From contig NC_079480.1 in assembly GCF_026230105.1 (NCBI RefSeq), positions 15,480,488 to 15,544,487 on the forward strand: DNA of 64,000 nt. The letters are read 5' to 3'. Under the pieces are notes generated by a model, which was not told where the DNA came from, did not search any database, and was given only the letters and a program-made list of their open reading frames with translations. A program made the position numbers and the translations under genes. The stretch comes from Diorhabda sublineata. Taxonomy: Eukaryota > Arthropoda > Insecta > Coleoptera > Chrysomelidae. This document shows, piece by piece, positions 42,862 through 53,050 of this stretch (position 1 is the stretch's first letter; the number at the start of each line of letters is the position of its first letter).

Positions 42862-43173
42862 TTAAAAAGAAATTATGTAAAACAAACTTCAAACGGATTC
42901 AGTGTTTATAAAAAATATACCGGACAGGACCGGCATCGCGGCCCGTATCGTGAATATATTCGTAAGATTCAGGAAGCTTTGAATCGTAGAAAAACTAAAA
43001 TTACGAGAATAACTGTATCAACTTTAATTTTCGAAAACAACCAATTTGTTATAGCTTCCGTCGAAGACGATGCAGATTATATGCTAAAAAAAGTAGACGA
43101 TGGAAGTTCACAAGCAACCCACGAATTGCAAATAAATAGATTTATAGATAATTCAAATACCAACGAAACATAA
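42862..43173 (+). pseudogene. Decayed non-LTR (LINE) reverse-transcriptase fragment
   Basis: A stop-to-stop frame of about 104 codons ends at 43173. Its second half, TLIFENNQFVIAS followed by VEDDADYMLKK (43063-43083 encodes EDDADYM) and then ELQIN, fits the palm region of insect non-LTR reverse transcriptases, where the family has L-FADD-Q-V-I-A, E-D-A-x-Y-M-x-x-K-L and G-L-x-I-N. The catalytic FADD is FENN here (43030-43041), so the two metal-binding aspartates are lost and the enzyme could not work. The first half, including GQDRHRGPYR, is not recognisable. About 160 bp downstream (43333-43365) the frame DYLVRSDPRNH faintly resembles the C-terminal D-x-x-R-R-S-A-R motif of the same elements, which would imply a large internal deletion. 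Family assignment rests on motif memory only. Confidence 0.55.
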
Positions 43174-44333
43174 TTTCGAAAGATATAAGAAAAAGAAAGC
43201 AGTTATACAAATTGTGAACTTATTGCTTTGTTAAAAAAAATTAATCTTAACACAAAAATGGCCATAGTGGAGCCCGTTGTCGCATGGATTCAAGTATTGA
43301 CGATTGTTAGACAGAAAGTTAATACTACTTGAGACTACTTGGTACGGAGTGACCCACGAAATCATTGATGTGTTAACCGCAGAATAGAAAAAAACGAGAA
43401 CCTGGAAGAAAAGGATTGAACATACTATGAAAGACAGAGTTATCCAATTTTTAAGATTTCTGAAGAGTTGTTGTTGAAGATTTATCTTAACTATTGATTG
43501 CTGATTATAAAAATAAATGACTTAATTTCAAATTAAATCGATAGTATTTGGTATTTATGACAATTATACGCGTCTTTTTCTACACGATTAACAAATTTCA
43601 AGATCAAATTTTGAATCTTTTAGGTGTTAACTCATTCAAACCCATATTTTTCTATAGTCAGATGAAAAAAAAAACGAGAAACGTCGTGTATAATAGAGAT
43701 GAAAAGAATCAAACTTCATAAATTTAGTTCAAGTAATGTATAACATGACATTCATTGACTGTTAGGCGGTATGAAATTTGACGTGTCAGCTAGAATGATA
43801 ATAAAAATGCTAATACGGAGAAAATCTATCGGAAAAAGCACCTAAAATAATATATTAGATAGCTTGAGATGTAGAAGCATATGTAATTCGAGAAAATAAC
43901 AGCTTAAAACTTTCAAAACCAGTTTTAACTTCAAGAAATATTATTTACGTTAGTTACAAAACGTTTATCAGTTTCTTCTATTAGTTTGTAACTAAATTTT
44001 CAGTGGTTAAGATTTAAAAAAAAGGATTTTACTTGTCTCTGATCAATAAATAAACGAAAAATCTGTAGAGAAAACCAAGAATTGATTATTAATCGATCGT
44101 TATTCAGCATCGATGTGTGAATAAATTTTACATATTCCAAATCATCTCAAATTTATTTCCAAAACCACAAATTACCTGATTCTGAGAAATTGAGTATTAA
44201 ATTCGAAAAATTTATTACATTCTGTAACCGAATTATGATACAAGCGTGTTTTCTATTTAGTTTATAATGATTAATGATTGTTTTTAAATCGTTGATTAAT
44301 TTATCTCTCTATTTCCTTGATACTATCACATCC

Positions 44334-44335
<2 letters not shown>
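43174..44335. other. AT-rich spacer, possible LINE tail only
   Basis: Apart from the weak C-terminal LINE-like fragment near 43333-43420, I see nothing with a recognisable function. 43500-44335 is low-GC with stops in all frames. Confidence 0.45.

Positions 44336-44392
<57 letters not shown>
44336..44392. repeat. (TA)n microsatellite, about 28 repeats
   Basis: An uninterrupted run of alternating T and A lies between CCGG and CTATTCCAG. The minus-strand open frame crossing it is a by-product that encodes a Tyr-Ile run. Confidence 0.98.
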
Positions 44393-44394
<2 letters not shown>

Positions 44395-44624
44395 ATTCCA
44401 GTCATTGATAAATTTGAAATAAACACTTGATTTTCTACAAAAACAACTCCTCCACGTCCTGATATAACCAAATATGAAAAGTATTTTATCTCCGATATAC
44501 TAAAAATCAAATCTGTATATATAGGAAATTAATTCGCTTCCACGCTGTACGTTTTCCTGCATGTAAATTGAATACACGAATCATGAATGTCTATTTTTTA
44601 TCGATTCCGCGTATGTTTTAAATT

Positions 44625-44640
44625 CCGGTAGCTCTACCGG
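44625..44640. other. Perfect inverted repeat, 7-bp arms
   Basis: CCGGTAG-CT-CTACCGG has perfect 7-bp arms and a 2-bp centre. It stands out in an AT-rich context and is followed by CGGAAGC. No open frame or run of T follows that would make it a terminator. It could be a protein-binding dyad or chance. Confidence 0.4.
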
Positions 44641-44879
44641 CGGAAGCAGAAACCATTTTAACGAGATTTCGATGATGTTCGACCTTTTGTTTCATGCTCA
44701 ATTTTCAGTTGATAACGAACAAAATAAAGTGGAGTGTTTTCAGGCTCGACACATTGTGTTGGATTTTTACCTCCGACGATAGCAAAGTAAATAATTGATT
44801 GTTACGTTAAAAATTAAAAAAAACTAACAATGAATTAACCATAAAGTCACTAGAAATAGAAAATTAAGCGAAAATATAT

Positions 44880-45190
44880 AACAGTAAAAGTAAAACGTTC
44901 TAAAAACTTTTTAATTGATCTGGGAAGTTCCAAAATGTAAAAACATATTTCTGTTTTTTTTTCAATATATAAGGACTGATCTCAAAATTTCTAGAATAGT
45001 TTAGAAACTTCCAAAATATGTTATAAGCGATTTAGAATGTTCTAGAAAGTTTTAGAAACTTCCCGAATGATCTGGAAAGTTCCAAAATGAGTGCAATTTA
45101 TTATGATCGATTTAAAATGTTCGAGGCAGTTATAGAAATTTCTATAATGATCTAGAAAATTCTAAAATGAGTGCACTTGATTTCAAATTA
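44880..45190. repeat. Diverged short repeats rich in TTCTAGAA
   Basis: GATCTGG/GATCTAG followed by (A)AAGTTCCAAAATG-type sequence occurs at 44917, 45069 and 45149 (the last two 80 bp apart, both leading to GAGTGCA). TTCTAGAA or close variants occur at about 44990 and 45041, interleaved with TTTAGAAACTTCC. The units resemble head-to-tail GAA/TTC blocks, similar to heat-shock elements, but no promoter or gene is visible nearby. Confidence 0.6.
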
Positions 45191-46758
45191 TTTACGAGTA
45201 ACTAAAAACTGAAATTATACAAATATAGAATATGAATTTCGAAACTCTTCATTTTAAGATCATTGTTTAGAGCTTCTCTATTAGTTGAAAACATCTATTT
45301 TTAACATACAATGCTTCATTATTCATCGTATTGATCCACTTTAAATTCCTTGTTTGGCACTTAATTATATCAAATCAAAAATAAATTGCTAAAGAAGCAG
45401 TTCAAATATCGTATTTTGGAGACACCTAAATCGGAATGTAAAAAACGAATAGTTCAAATCCCTATACTTGGTGAGTGTTAATTGATTTTCAAGTATGTAA
45501 ATTTATTCGTTACAAATCTTTTATTCATATCAATTTTTTGAACACGAAATTCTTTGTTTCTAATACGGGTAAATCCCTATTCTAAAAAAAGTAACTAACA
45601 CGAATTATTCAAACCAAATATTCGTAGGAAGCTTGGCTTATAAAAAAAAACTCAGCTTCAACATCATTTGTAACTCCAAGGATTATACAATAGGATCATT
45701 GTGTGTGTGTATAGGGATGAAAGTAAAATCGAGCCTTGAATAAAATAACTTGATGGTTTTTTGCTTCATTGTATCACGCTAAAACATAATCATAATTTAT
45801 TTAATGATGTAACCCGGGTAAAGATTAATGTTTTAACGAAAGAAAACTGCAAGATGTTTTTTTTATCGAATATAAAGTAGAAAATTTCCTTATAATATAT
45901 AATTGGGGTTGATGTTATCTTGATAATTATATAAAACAAATATCATTTTTTATCTCCGCCACTGTAGAACGATCATTATTGAATAAAAGGCATACTTTTC
46001 GGTGAAATATGAATGAAATGGACTCGAAAATAGAATCACGGGAAACTTTTTAAATGTTGGTTCTAGAACTTCAAGGATTTACGTTTCAAATTTTAATATT
46101 GATTGAAAATTTATTTTGAGGGTTTGAATTGAATTGAACGAAGACTAGGTAACGTTATAAATAACGTACGGCAGTTATTTCAAGTTTCCCTTCTTCAGAA
46201 AATCCCGGCAGGGAAATTAAAGAAAAATCATTTACTCTTTATTACAGATATGAATAAAATATATTCATATTTTATTCGTATTTTATCGAAATTATTAGTT
46301 CTACGAATATTATATCAAATAATTAGGAGCTTTTATTGAAATAAGTTGATTTACAAGAAGTTTGTTAATTTTTTTTTGTATTAATTTATGATTAATGAAC
46401 CCATCTCAAATCAAAGATAATATATTTACAAAGTTGAGAGTTTTAACTTCAAATTGGTATTTTCAACGTATTTATTTTTTTTTCATATTTTTATTACTGC
46501 GAATTATGTCTACCACAACACATCAAATATTAAATATTAAACGCTTAAATATTTTTATATGGATGTATACTAATTATTTCTAAGAATTTAATTGAAAGAA
46601 AGTTGTTTCAAAATTATTTTTTTTTTATAATTTTTCAATCTTTTAACATTCATTATTATTTCTATGTCGAAATGGCATAATTAAGTGGAGTAAATTGAAT
46701 TATTTGAAACTATTAATTCATATTATAAGACGTATCCTTTTAATCTGAAGCTATCTCA
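45191..46758. other. AT-rich spacer, nothing coding recognised
   Basis: There are small points only: a (GT)5 tract near 45700, an AATCCCGGCAGGGA word near 46199 that echoes 38133, and a TTTATTACAG acceptor-like word near 46245 with no credible exon after it. A 46-codon open frame before GTGAGT at 45471 has a poor upstream acceptor. The 62-codon frame at 46395-46583 is Phe/Ile-rich and looks like chance. Confidence 0.45.
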
Positions 46759-47016
46759 TTATCCTGGTTCACTCTTTGGAGTTTTTCTACTGGCAGGCAG
46801 ACATTGGCTATACTCCAGTAGTTTAGGGGTCTTATATGAAATAGTGTCCGCATTGGTTTTGCGGCACAATGCGCAACACATACCACTTTTACGAATATGG
46901 ACGCTCGTTTTGAGAGCTTCAGAGACTTGTTTGTTTTTATGCTTTCCACGCTTCCAAAGAATCATATTAAATATTGCTGTTTCGGCCTCTAATGATGCGG
47001 CTGCTTTTAGACGTAC
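46759..47016 (-). pseudogene. Unassigned open frame in a GC-richer island, possible transposon relic
   Basis: On the minus strand a frame of 85 codons is open from 47016 to a stop at 46759; the first ATG is at 46965. It reads KAAASLEAETAIFNM, then ILWKRGKHKNKQVSEALK, then TSVHIRKSGMCCALCRKTN. The base composition is clearly richer in G and C than the flanks and the protein has balanced, non-AT-driven residues, which suggests real coding ancestry. A Cys cluster (CC-x2-C) followed in another frame by NVCLP could be a zinc-binding tail broken by a frameshift, such as that of piggyBac-type transposases, but the match is weak. It sits just before the 194-bp repeat array. I do not recognise the protein. 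Confidence 0.3.
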
Positions 47017-47033
47017 TTAAAATCATAATTATT

Positions 47034-47640
47034 TTCTCATGCGCTCTCACCAACATTTAAAAAACATTCATGATCGTCAAATTCTAAATTGATAATTATA
47101 TTGGAAAGAAATTGGATATGAACTACATAATATGCTAGATAAGTCCCTATTTAGTCCTAGAAATTGTTTATCAATTTGGTTTATCCTTGTTTCTTTTCAA
47201 TACGAATCAAAATCTATGAATTTCGTTCTCCCACACGCTCTCACCAAAATTTTAAAAACATTTTTAATCGTCAAATTCTAAATTAATAATTATATTGGAA
47301 AGAAATTGAATATGAACTACATAATATGCTAGATAAGTCCCTATTTAGTCCTAGAAATTGTCTATTAATTTGGTTTATCCTTGTTTCTTTTCAATACGAA
47401 TCAAAATCTATGAATTTCGTTCTCCCACACGCTCTCACCAAAATTTTAAAAACATTTTTAATCGTCAAATTCTAAATTAATAATTATATTAGAAAAAAAT
47501 TGAATCTGAACTACATAATATGTTAGATGAATCCCTCGACATTTTCAATTACTTCTGTTTATTCTTGCTTCTTTTCAATATGAATCAAAATCTATAAATT
47601 TCGTTGTCCCATGCGCTCTCACCAAAATTTAGAAATTGAT
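47034..47640. repeat. 194-bp tandem repeat, three copies plus a partial
   Basis: The word CGCTCTCACC is at 47042, 47236, 47430 and 47614 (spacings 194, 194, 184). Each unit runs CACGCTCTCACCAAAATTT, AATCGTCAAATTCTAAATT, GAACTACATAATATGC, AGTCCCTATTTAGTCCTAG, CCTTGTTTCTTTTCAATACG and ATGAATTTCGTTCTCCCA. Copies 2 and 3 are nearly the same, while the outer copies diverge. The same family occurs at 50665-50925. Confidence 0.93.
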
Positions 47641-47708
47641 GAAATATATTTTGGTTAGTTGTAACTCAATTTAGCTAACAAATAAATTCCCTATCGATTG
47701 AAATATCA

Positions 47709-48290
47709 CTATTCAATACATAAATGATGGAAACAAGCCCAACTTGACCTAACTCGAATCTCAGACGTTACTAAATCTTGAAACAGGACACAAAATTGGC
47801 AGAAAATGTCTATTATACCTGCAGTTACCTTCCCAAGATCTCCCAAAGACATAATTAATACCCTAGCAACGTTGTTAGTAGCCCAACAACAGCGATGTCG
47901 GTCGACTCGAAGGGCAATAAATGTCTAGAAGTGCCAAAGTGAAGGGCGGATCGTGCCATTAAAGGGTTACTGCCGTCCAAACGAAATATCCGAACTATAT
48001 AAATATAGAGTTAACATGATTATTTTATCACTTATTATTCAAAAATTATACATAAACAATAAATACTAAATACCGATAAATAAATATTCTAATTTTTCAA
48101 GTCAGTTTTCGAAAATAACCAGATTGTTCGTTACCTTTTCAAAATGCAGATTTCCATTTCCAGCATCGCCCTGGGATTTACCTGGAGCAAGGGTTGATTT
48201 ATTTAAAAGGGGAGGATCGATGGCTGCTCTAATAGGCCATTTCAAAAATGCATCGTCAGTAATTTGTATAGACGCGCATTTCTCTACCTT
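47709..48290 (-). pseudogene. Frame-shifted minus-strand coding-like block of unknown origin
   Basis: Three open frames follow one another on the minus strand. From 48290 to 48102 (62 codons, no ATG) it reads KCASIQITDDAFLKWP, then IRAAIDPPLLNKSTLAPGKS, ending at a stop. From 48010 to 47855 (51 codons) it reads RIFRLDGSNPLMARSALHF, then GTSRHLLPFESTDIAVV. From 47852 to 47709 (47 codons, with an ATG) it reads MSLGDLGKVTAGIIDIFC and onward. Base composition is GC-richer than the flanks except for an AT-rich gap at 48011-48101. Donor-like words exist (CCAG/GTAAAT and AAAAG/GTAACG near the first frame). The plus strand also has a 60-codon frame at 48124-48306, so strand choice is uncertain. It could be a decayed transposon or exon set. 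No family is recognised. Confidence 0.35.
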
Positions 48291-48306
48291 CTACCCATAT
48301 TTTTAA

Positions 48307-48989
48307 AGTGATTGAACGTTTGTATATTCAACGATGTTTCTTCTTTTAATTAGTTTTTTTGTTCAAATCAGTTTGACAACCAATTAGTAAGAATCTCAAA
48401 ACTCACTCATTTATATGAAATTAAATTATTTTGTTTAAATTCACGAGATTCAATGAGAATATAAACTCAAAGTAACTTATTCTAATTAGCGCAAATAGAT
48501 AATTACGACGATTACTATTTAAATTTTGAGATATAGCAACACTGATATCATAAAATTTGACAATTTTAATGGTGAACGTACTCAAAACGTGTCGTACAAA
48601 TGCTATTTGATTTATTTACAAATACTTGAATTAGATCAAAGTAGAATGGTCAATTCTGAATGATACATCAGCAATTGATTGACAGAAATGTTTGAAAAAA
48701 TCAGGAGAAAAAACGTTTTTGGACAATTGGAACATCGAATTGATGATCATAAAGTCCTTATCTATCATGTTTTTATCACGTGGATCAAGAATAAATAACA
48801 AGAACAACGTTTTTCTACACTTGAAAAAGTAGTTAATGTTTTCAAATCACATGTTTTTTCGAAAATTGGTTCGAATGTATTAATCTTAATATGAATTATT
48901 TGTCTATTTCAAAACTTAAATAACAAAATTCGTGATATTTTTGGAATAAATGGTATTGAAAACAGTGTAAATTTAGCAGTGTATATTAC
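48307..48989. other. AT-rich spacer, nothing recognised
   Basis: Stops are frequent in every frame, and I see no repeat, hairpin or RNA gene. Confidence 0.5.
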
Positions 48990-49225
48990 GATTTACCTCA
49001 GCTCGGATTCAATCCTCAGATTTGAGCCTACCAACTTCGGACCATTAAATCTACAGACATTTGGGCCATTATCTTTGTAAACATGCTGCCGAGAAATCGT
49101 TACATTCTACAGTCAATTCTCAATCTATGTTTTTTCGAGATTGCCACTCCTTATCTATACCGATTTATCACCCAAACATCCGCTTTCTGTGCTCCTTTCC
49201 TTATAGTGTTGGCAGGGACGATATT
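48990..49225. other. GC-richer island, unassigned
   Basis: This stretch is noticeably richer in C and G than its surroundings. A plus frame of 66 codons (49061-49261, starting at a TTG) and a minus frame of about 32 codons (around 49105-49000, reading ISRQHVYKDNGPNVCRF) are both open. Neither has a recognisable motif. It may be a mobile-element or exon relic. Confidence 0.25.
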
Positions 49226-50340
49226 ATAAAAAAAAAGAATAGGGAAAATATTTTTTTTTAATTCAAACTATGAAATTAGTGAAGTTTTTTATGTTCTGAT
49301 TTCTTTATTGACATGATTCTTAAATAGAATCAAATATGTTGTCAAAAAATACACGTAAAGCTCAACAAATATTTAATAATTAGATTTATTGAAATATTAC
49401 AATCAATTTCGTTCCAACAAGAATTTTAATTAAAGTCGGTAAAACATGTAATCTTATTTTTTAGTATATTGGTACGTGATATAAATACTCAGAATCTATC
49501 TGAAGCCGTCTCTGCTTTTTCCTTAGAGAGAAAACTGGAAGTCAAAACAAATCATTGAGCGCTTGGATGCTGATTGTAATTTCTTTCTTTGCCGTTCTGG
49601 CACAAAATTAAATATATATCTTTTTTTCTAATGGAATTGGTTATTGAATCGGTTTGATACCAGTTAATAGGAAAAAAACTGATTGAAATTAATGAGGTCT
49701 TCATTTATTCAATATATACCATTTTACTATAATTCAAATCGTTATTATACCAAATGGAAATTATTTTAAGATAAACCATGAACAAATGATAATTTTCGTG
49801 TTTTATGAGTTGTTTGACAACTTACTTCATTTATGAATCTTCTCTCTTTCACAAAGCACAAATCAATTTTCTACTGTTATTTGAACAAATTCACTTCGTG
49901 TAGTTTATTTTTACTAATGTCATTCTAGTAGATTCTTTCCTATTGTTAATTTCGTGTGTAATATGAATATTTTTGAGGTGTTTGTCTAACTAATCCTCTG
50001 TAAATTTTCGATTAAATTCTATTATTATCATCTCTCGAATCAGTATCATTTTTTGGCTCGCTCAATTGCTTCTCACATTAAACAACTTATGTGGAATTAA
50101 CTGGTTCGTCTCGACATATTCGACGGTATCAAGTTCTTCTTGATATGCAAATTTTCTCATAAGATAAACATTTTCAAAGATCACATTTATAACTTGTATT
50201 TACATTAAATTATAACATGAAGTTCAGTTTTAGACCGAACGGAAAAGGATGCATTTATTTTCAAAATCTAAATATTATGATATGAGACAGTTTCAAATAA
50301 TTTTCTTGAAAAACTAGAATGAAAGATTAGACCAGGAAGG
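49226..50340. other. AT-rich spacer, nothing recognised
   Basis: There is no open frame above chance, no tandem repeat and no RNA gene that I can see. A GTAAGT-like word on the minus strand near 49824 has no convincing exon. Confidence 0.5.
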
Positions 50341-50640
50341 GTTAAAACATGTTTTAGAACTGATATAATAAAAATTGTAAGTCAAACAGTGACAGTGGAC
50401 AATGTTTTTGACTTTCTAGACTCTATAGAGAGGACTGAAAGTAATAGTGACCCGAGTAACAGTGACACATATAATAGAAGTGAACACTAGGTACATGATC
50501 TAGATTCTGAAACTTATCTTAGTGACGATAATTTAACATTTATTCAAATGAAGAAGTTTCTACAAGTTATTTCTATGAATAAAACAAAATTTAAGAGGTA
50601 CTCCTGGTGATCCTGATGGCCTCAAAAATCAATCATCCAG
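50341..50640 (+). pseudogene. Possible piggyBac-like transposase N-terminal relic
   Basis: The plus strand encodes an acidic, Ser-rich segment (about 50398-50490: DNVFDFLDSIERTE, then SNSDPSNSDTY), a stop, then DLDSETYLSDDNLTF and ISMNKTKFKR. After a frame change the text reads GTPGDPDGLKNQ and SSSPFEA. The family has an acidic N-terminal region, then a K-T-K-W-like motif and a P-G...A...P-x-E-A-W/F segment leading into the catalytic domain. The order and spacing fit, but each piece is weak and there are at least one stop and one frameshift. No catalytic Asp region is visible downstream, where the 194-bp repeat begins. Treat it as a hypothesis. Confidence 0.27.
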
Positions 50641-50664
50641 TCCATTTGAAGCCTGACCAATATT

Positions 50665-50925
50665 AATGAAAATTTATGAATTTCGTTCTCTCAAGCACTC
50701 TCGTCAAAATTTTAAAAACATTTATGATCGACAAGTTCTAAATTAATAATCATATTGTAAAAAACTTGGATCTGAACTACATAATATGCTGGATGAGTCC
50801 CTATTTAGTCCTAGATATTCTCTATTACTTCTGTTTATTCTTGTTTCTACTCAATACTAATTAAAATCTATGAATTTCGTTTTCCCAGTCGCTCTCGCCA
50901 GAATTTTAAATAAATTTATATTCGT
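50665..50925. repeat. Dispersed copy of the 194-bp repeat family, about 1.3 units
   Basis: CACTCTCGTC at 50696 and CGCTCTCGCC at 50890 are 194 bp apart, with GAACTACATAATATGC, GAGTCCCTATTTAGTCC and TTCTTGTTTCTACTCAATAC in between. These are the same blocks as at 47034-47640, clearly more diverged. The repeat directly follows the piggyBac-like relic. Confidence 0.88.
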
Positions 50926-52229
50926 CCTTAGTTGTTTAATTATGCTTTTCTGGCTTTTCTTTTAAAACACATCACTCAATGAATCCTGGCTTTATTTTCT
51001 AATATAATTTCCTGCGTGATAAGTTTCTGTTTCAAAATATACTTTCTTCATAAAAACTAGTAGTCACTGTGTACCAGATCTGGGAAATGTGTTGCTTGAT
51101 TAAGAAATTGGAAGCTCTTCATTGTTACTAGATCGATATAGAATCGTTTATTCGTCATTTCATTTATCAATCGAATCAAATCACGTTAAATTATTTGATT
51201 TTATAAACAAAAACTTTGTCTTCGATTTTTGCGATTAATCTAAAGATGTTCAAACCACATATTTTGAATTATTATTATTAAGTAAAACATATTTCTGGAC
51301 CTGATAGACAATTTCTATTTTAAAGTATATGTAGAATCATTTACAATTTAATATAAAATTGGGTAAATTTATCAGATATAGAATTGATTTCACTGATAGA
51401 ATTTTCTAACGGTATATTTGATATTGAAATTAATTAATGATTGTCACTGTTGCAATATGTGTTAAAATATTCAAGAATGAATGAAATTTTGATCGTACTT
51501 TATTTATTTCTGACTAAATTTCATGAGTACTGTGTGTTAATGGAGTTGATTTTAAGAATATCTCAGTATTTGATGAGTAAAAAACCTCTTAAAATCGAAA
51601 GCGAGTACAGTATAGAACCTGAAGGTACGAGAGAAATTTTAGTCTCTGTATAATTCTCTTTTCAACCGAAGTTTATTTATGAAATTGTTTACTGGAGTAG
51701 AAAGAATTGACACGACAACTTAGATAAGAAACAGTGAGTGACGTTATTCGATTCTATCGACAATCATTATTTTCATCTTCCAACGAGAAATAAATAGAAT
51801 CAATTCAATTTATGACAGTTTTTTTATTAATAAAGGATTAATTACAACGTTAGGTAAGTTTAATGCCGATCAGACAACTTTTCGAAATTAATTAAGAGGA
51901 TAATGGATATGTGGGATTTAACAAAAACGTTGACGTAGCAACAAAATGCGGAAATCGATTGAACACCACCGGAAAATTATTATACCTATCTATAAAATTG
52001 AAAATTTACGAAGTTCCTAGCCGTTACCTCATTAAACTATGTCAATTATTAGTTACGGAAATGTGAAGAACAGAAAAGAGAAAATAATAATTTAAGAATC
52101 CTCCAAAAACCTAAGGAAATATGTATTACAAGTTTTTTTAATGTCCAACAAAAAAATTAGATTCTAGCAAACAATAAAACGTATATCAATTATAATCCTT
52201 TGTTTTATTTTTAATTAGTTAGTCAAACA
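50926..52229. other. AT-rich spacer with one strong donor-like word
   Basis: ACGTTAG/GTAAGTTTA at about 51847-51860 matches the splice donor consensus on the plus strand, but no upstream acceptor and open frame pair is convincing. The 70-codon frame at 51441-51653 is Leu/Ile-rich with no motif and looks like chance. Confidence 0.4.
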
Positions 52230-52370
52230 ACGAGACCTGGACCCTCTGGGAGCCTTGTAAATAGAAACGAGAAACAGAGAAATGTGATACGAAGCAGGTG
52301 GTTTTGCGAGGACCGAGTAGTTCATTTTCTACGTCACTGAACAACTCATTGCTCGCGGGAATTAAATATC
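52230..52370. other. GC-richer island with a 47-codon minus-strand frame
   Basis: The block contains GACCTGGACCCTCTGGGAG and TTGCTCGCGGG in an otherwise AT-rich region. On the minus strand an open frame reads PASNELFSDVENELLGPRK and onward to a stop near 52224. No family is recognised. It could be an exon relic or a regulatory stretch. Confidence 0.22.
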
Positions 52371-52904
52371 TACGTTATATGGTTAATTTTATAACAAATA
52401 GCAATTGATTTGATTAATTGCATAAATGAAATTAATGTTTAATTGAAGAAATATCACGATGAAAGGAATGTAACCCACTTATACCCACCAGAAATAATCA
52501 GTTCGATGAATATAGAGTCCTCAGTTACCTCTATTTTGGTTTTGAAATTCTTCTAGTAATCAAAACGTTAACCATAATAGATTTAGAGATATTAAGAGCA
52601 TTTGCTATCTATAAAAAGCTGACTTGACAATTTTCAAGCTCCATCAAACTTTTTTGTTAACGTAAACGTCATTCTCAGAGCTAGATCTAGGACTTAATTT
52701 GCTGAAATAAGTTTTCAACTACTACTCTATTTCTACCAAACATCATTTTTAACGATTCTGATTTCATTAGAAATACAAAATTTCAATCTGAGCTTTTTCT
52801 ACAGTCGACCTCGTGAAACAAACTTTTTATATCCTGATCAAACAGCTGATAGTTACAGATAAAATGCTCGGAATTGAATAAAAACATTTTTCGTTGTCCT
52901 TGAT
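52371..52904. other. AT-rich spacer, nothing recognised
   Basis: There are no coding-like, repeated or RNA features that I can support. Confidence 0.5.
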
Positions 52905-53050
52905 GTTTTGTTACAAATTATATGTCTGAACGCAACCATAATATTTGACATTTGACAACCAACTATATGTGGATCGATGAATCTCAAGTTTTGTCTCAAA
53001 TAAAATTTCTGAACGCAACCATAATATTTGATATTTGACACGAATCAACT
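52905..53050. repeat. 83-bp tandem duplication
   Basis: GTTTTGTTACAAATT at 52905 and GTTTTGTCTCAAAT at 52988 begin two copies 83 bp apart. Both contain TCTGAACGCAACCATAATAT (52925 and 53008), followed by TTGACATTTGACA or TTGATATTTGACA. The minus-strand frame across it is a by-product. Confidence 0.88.

Noticed and set aside
44301..44510. 69-codon minus-strand frame with an Ile-Tyr run
   Set aside because: The run is the (TA)n microsatellite translated; the rest has no motif.
45340..45477. 46-codon plus frame ending at a GTGAGT donor-like word
   Set aside because: The upstream acceptor is poor (no pyrimidine tract) and the Lys/Ile-rich composition fits chance.
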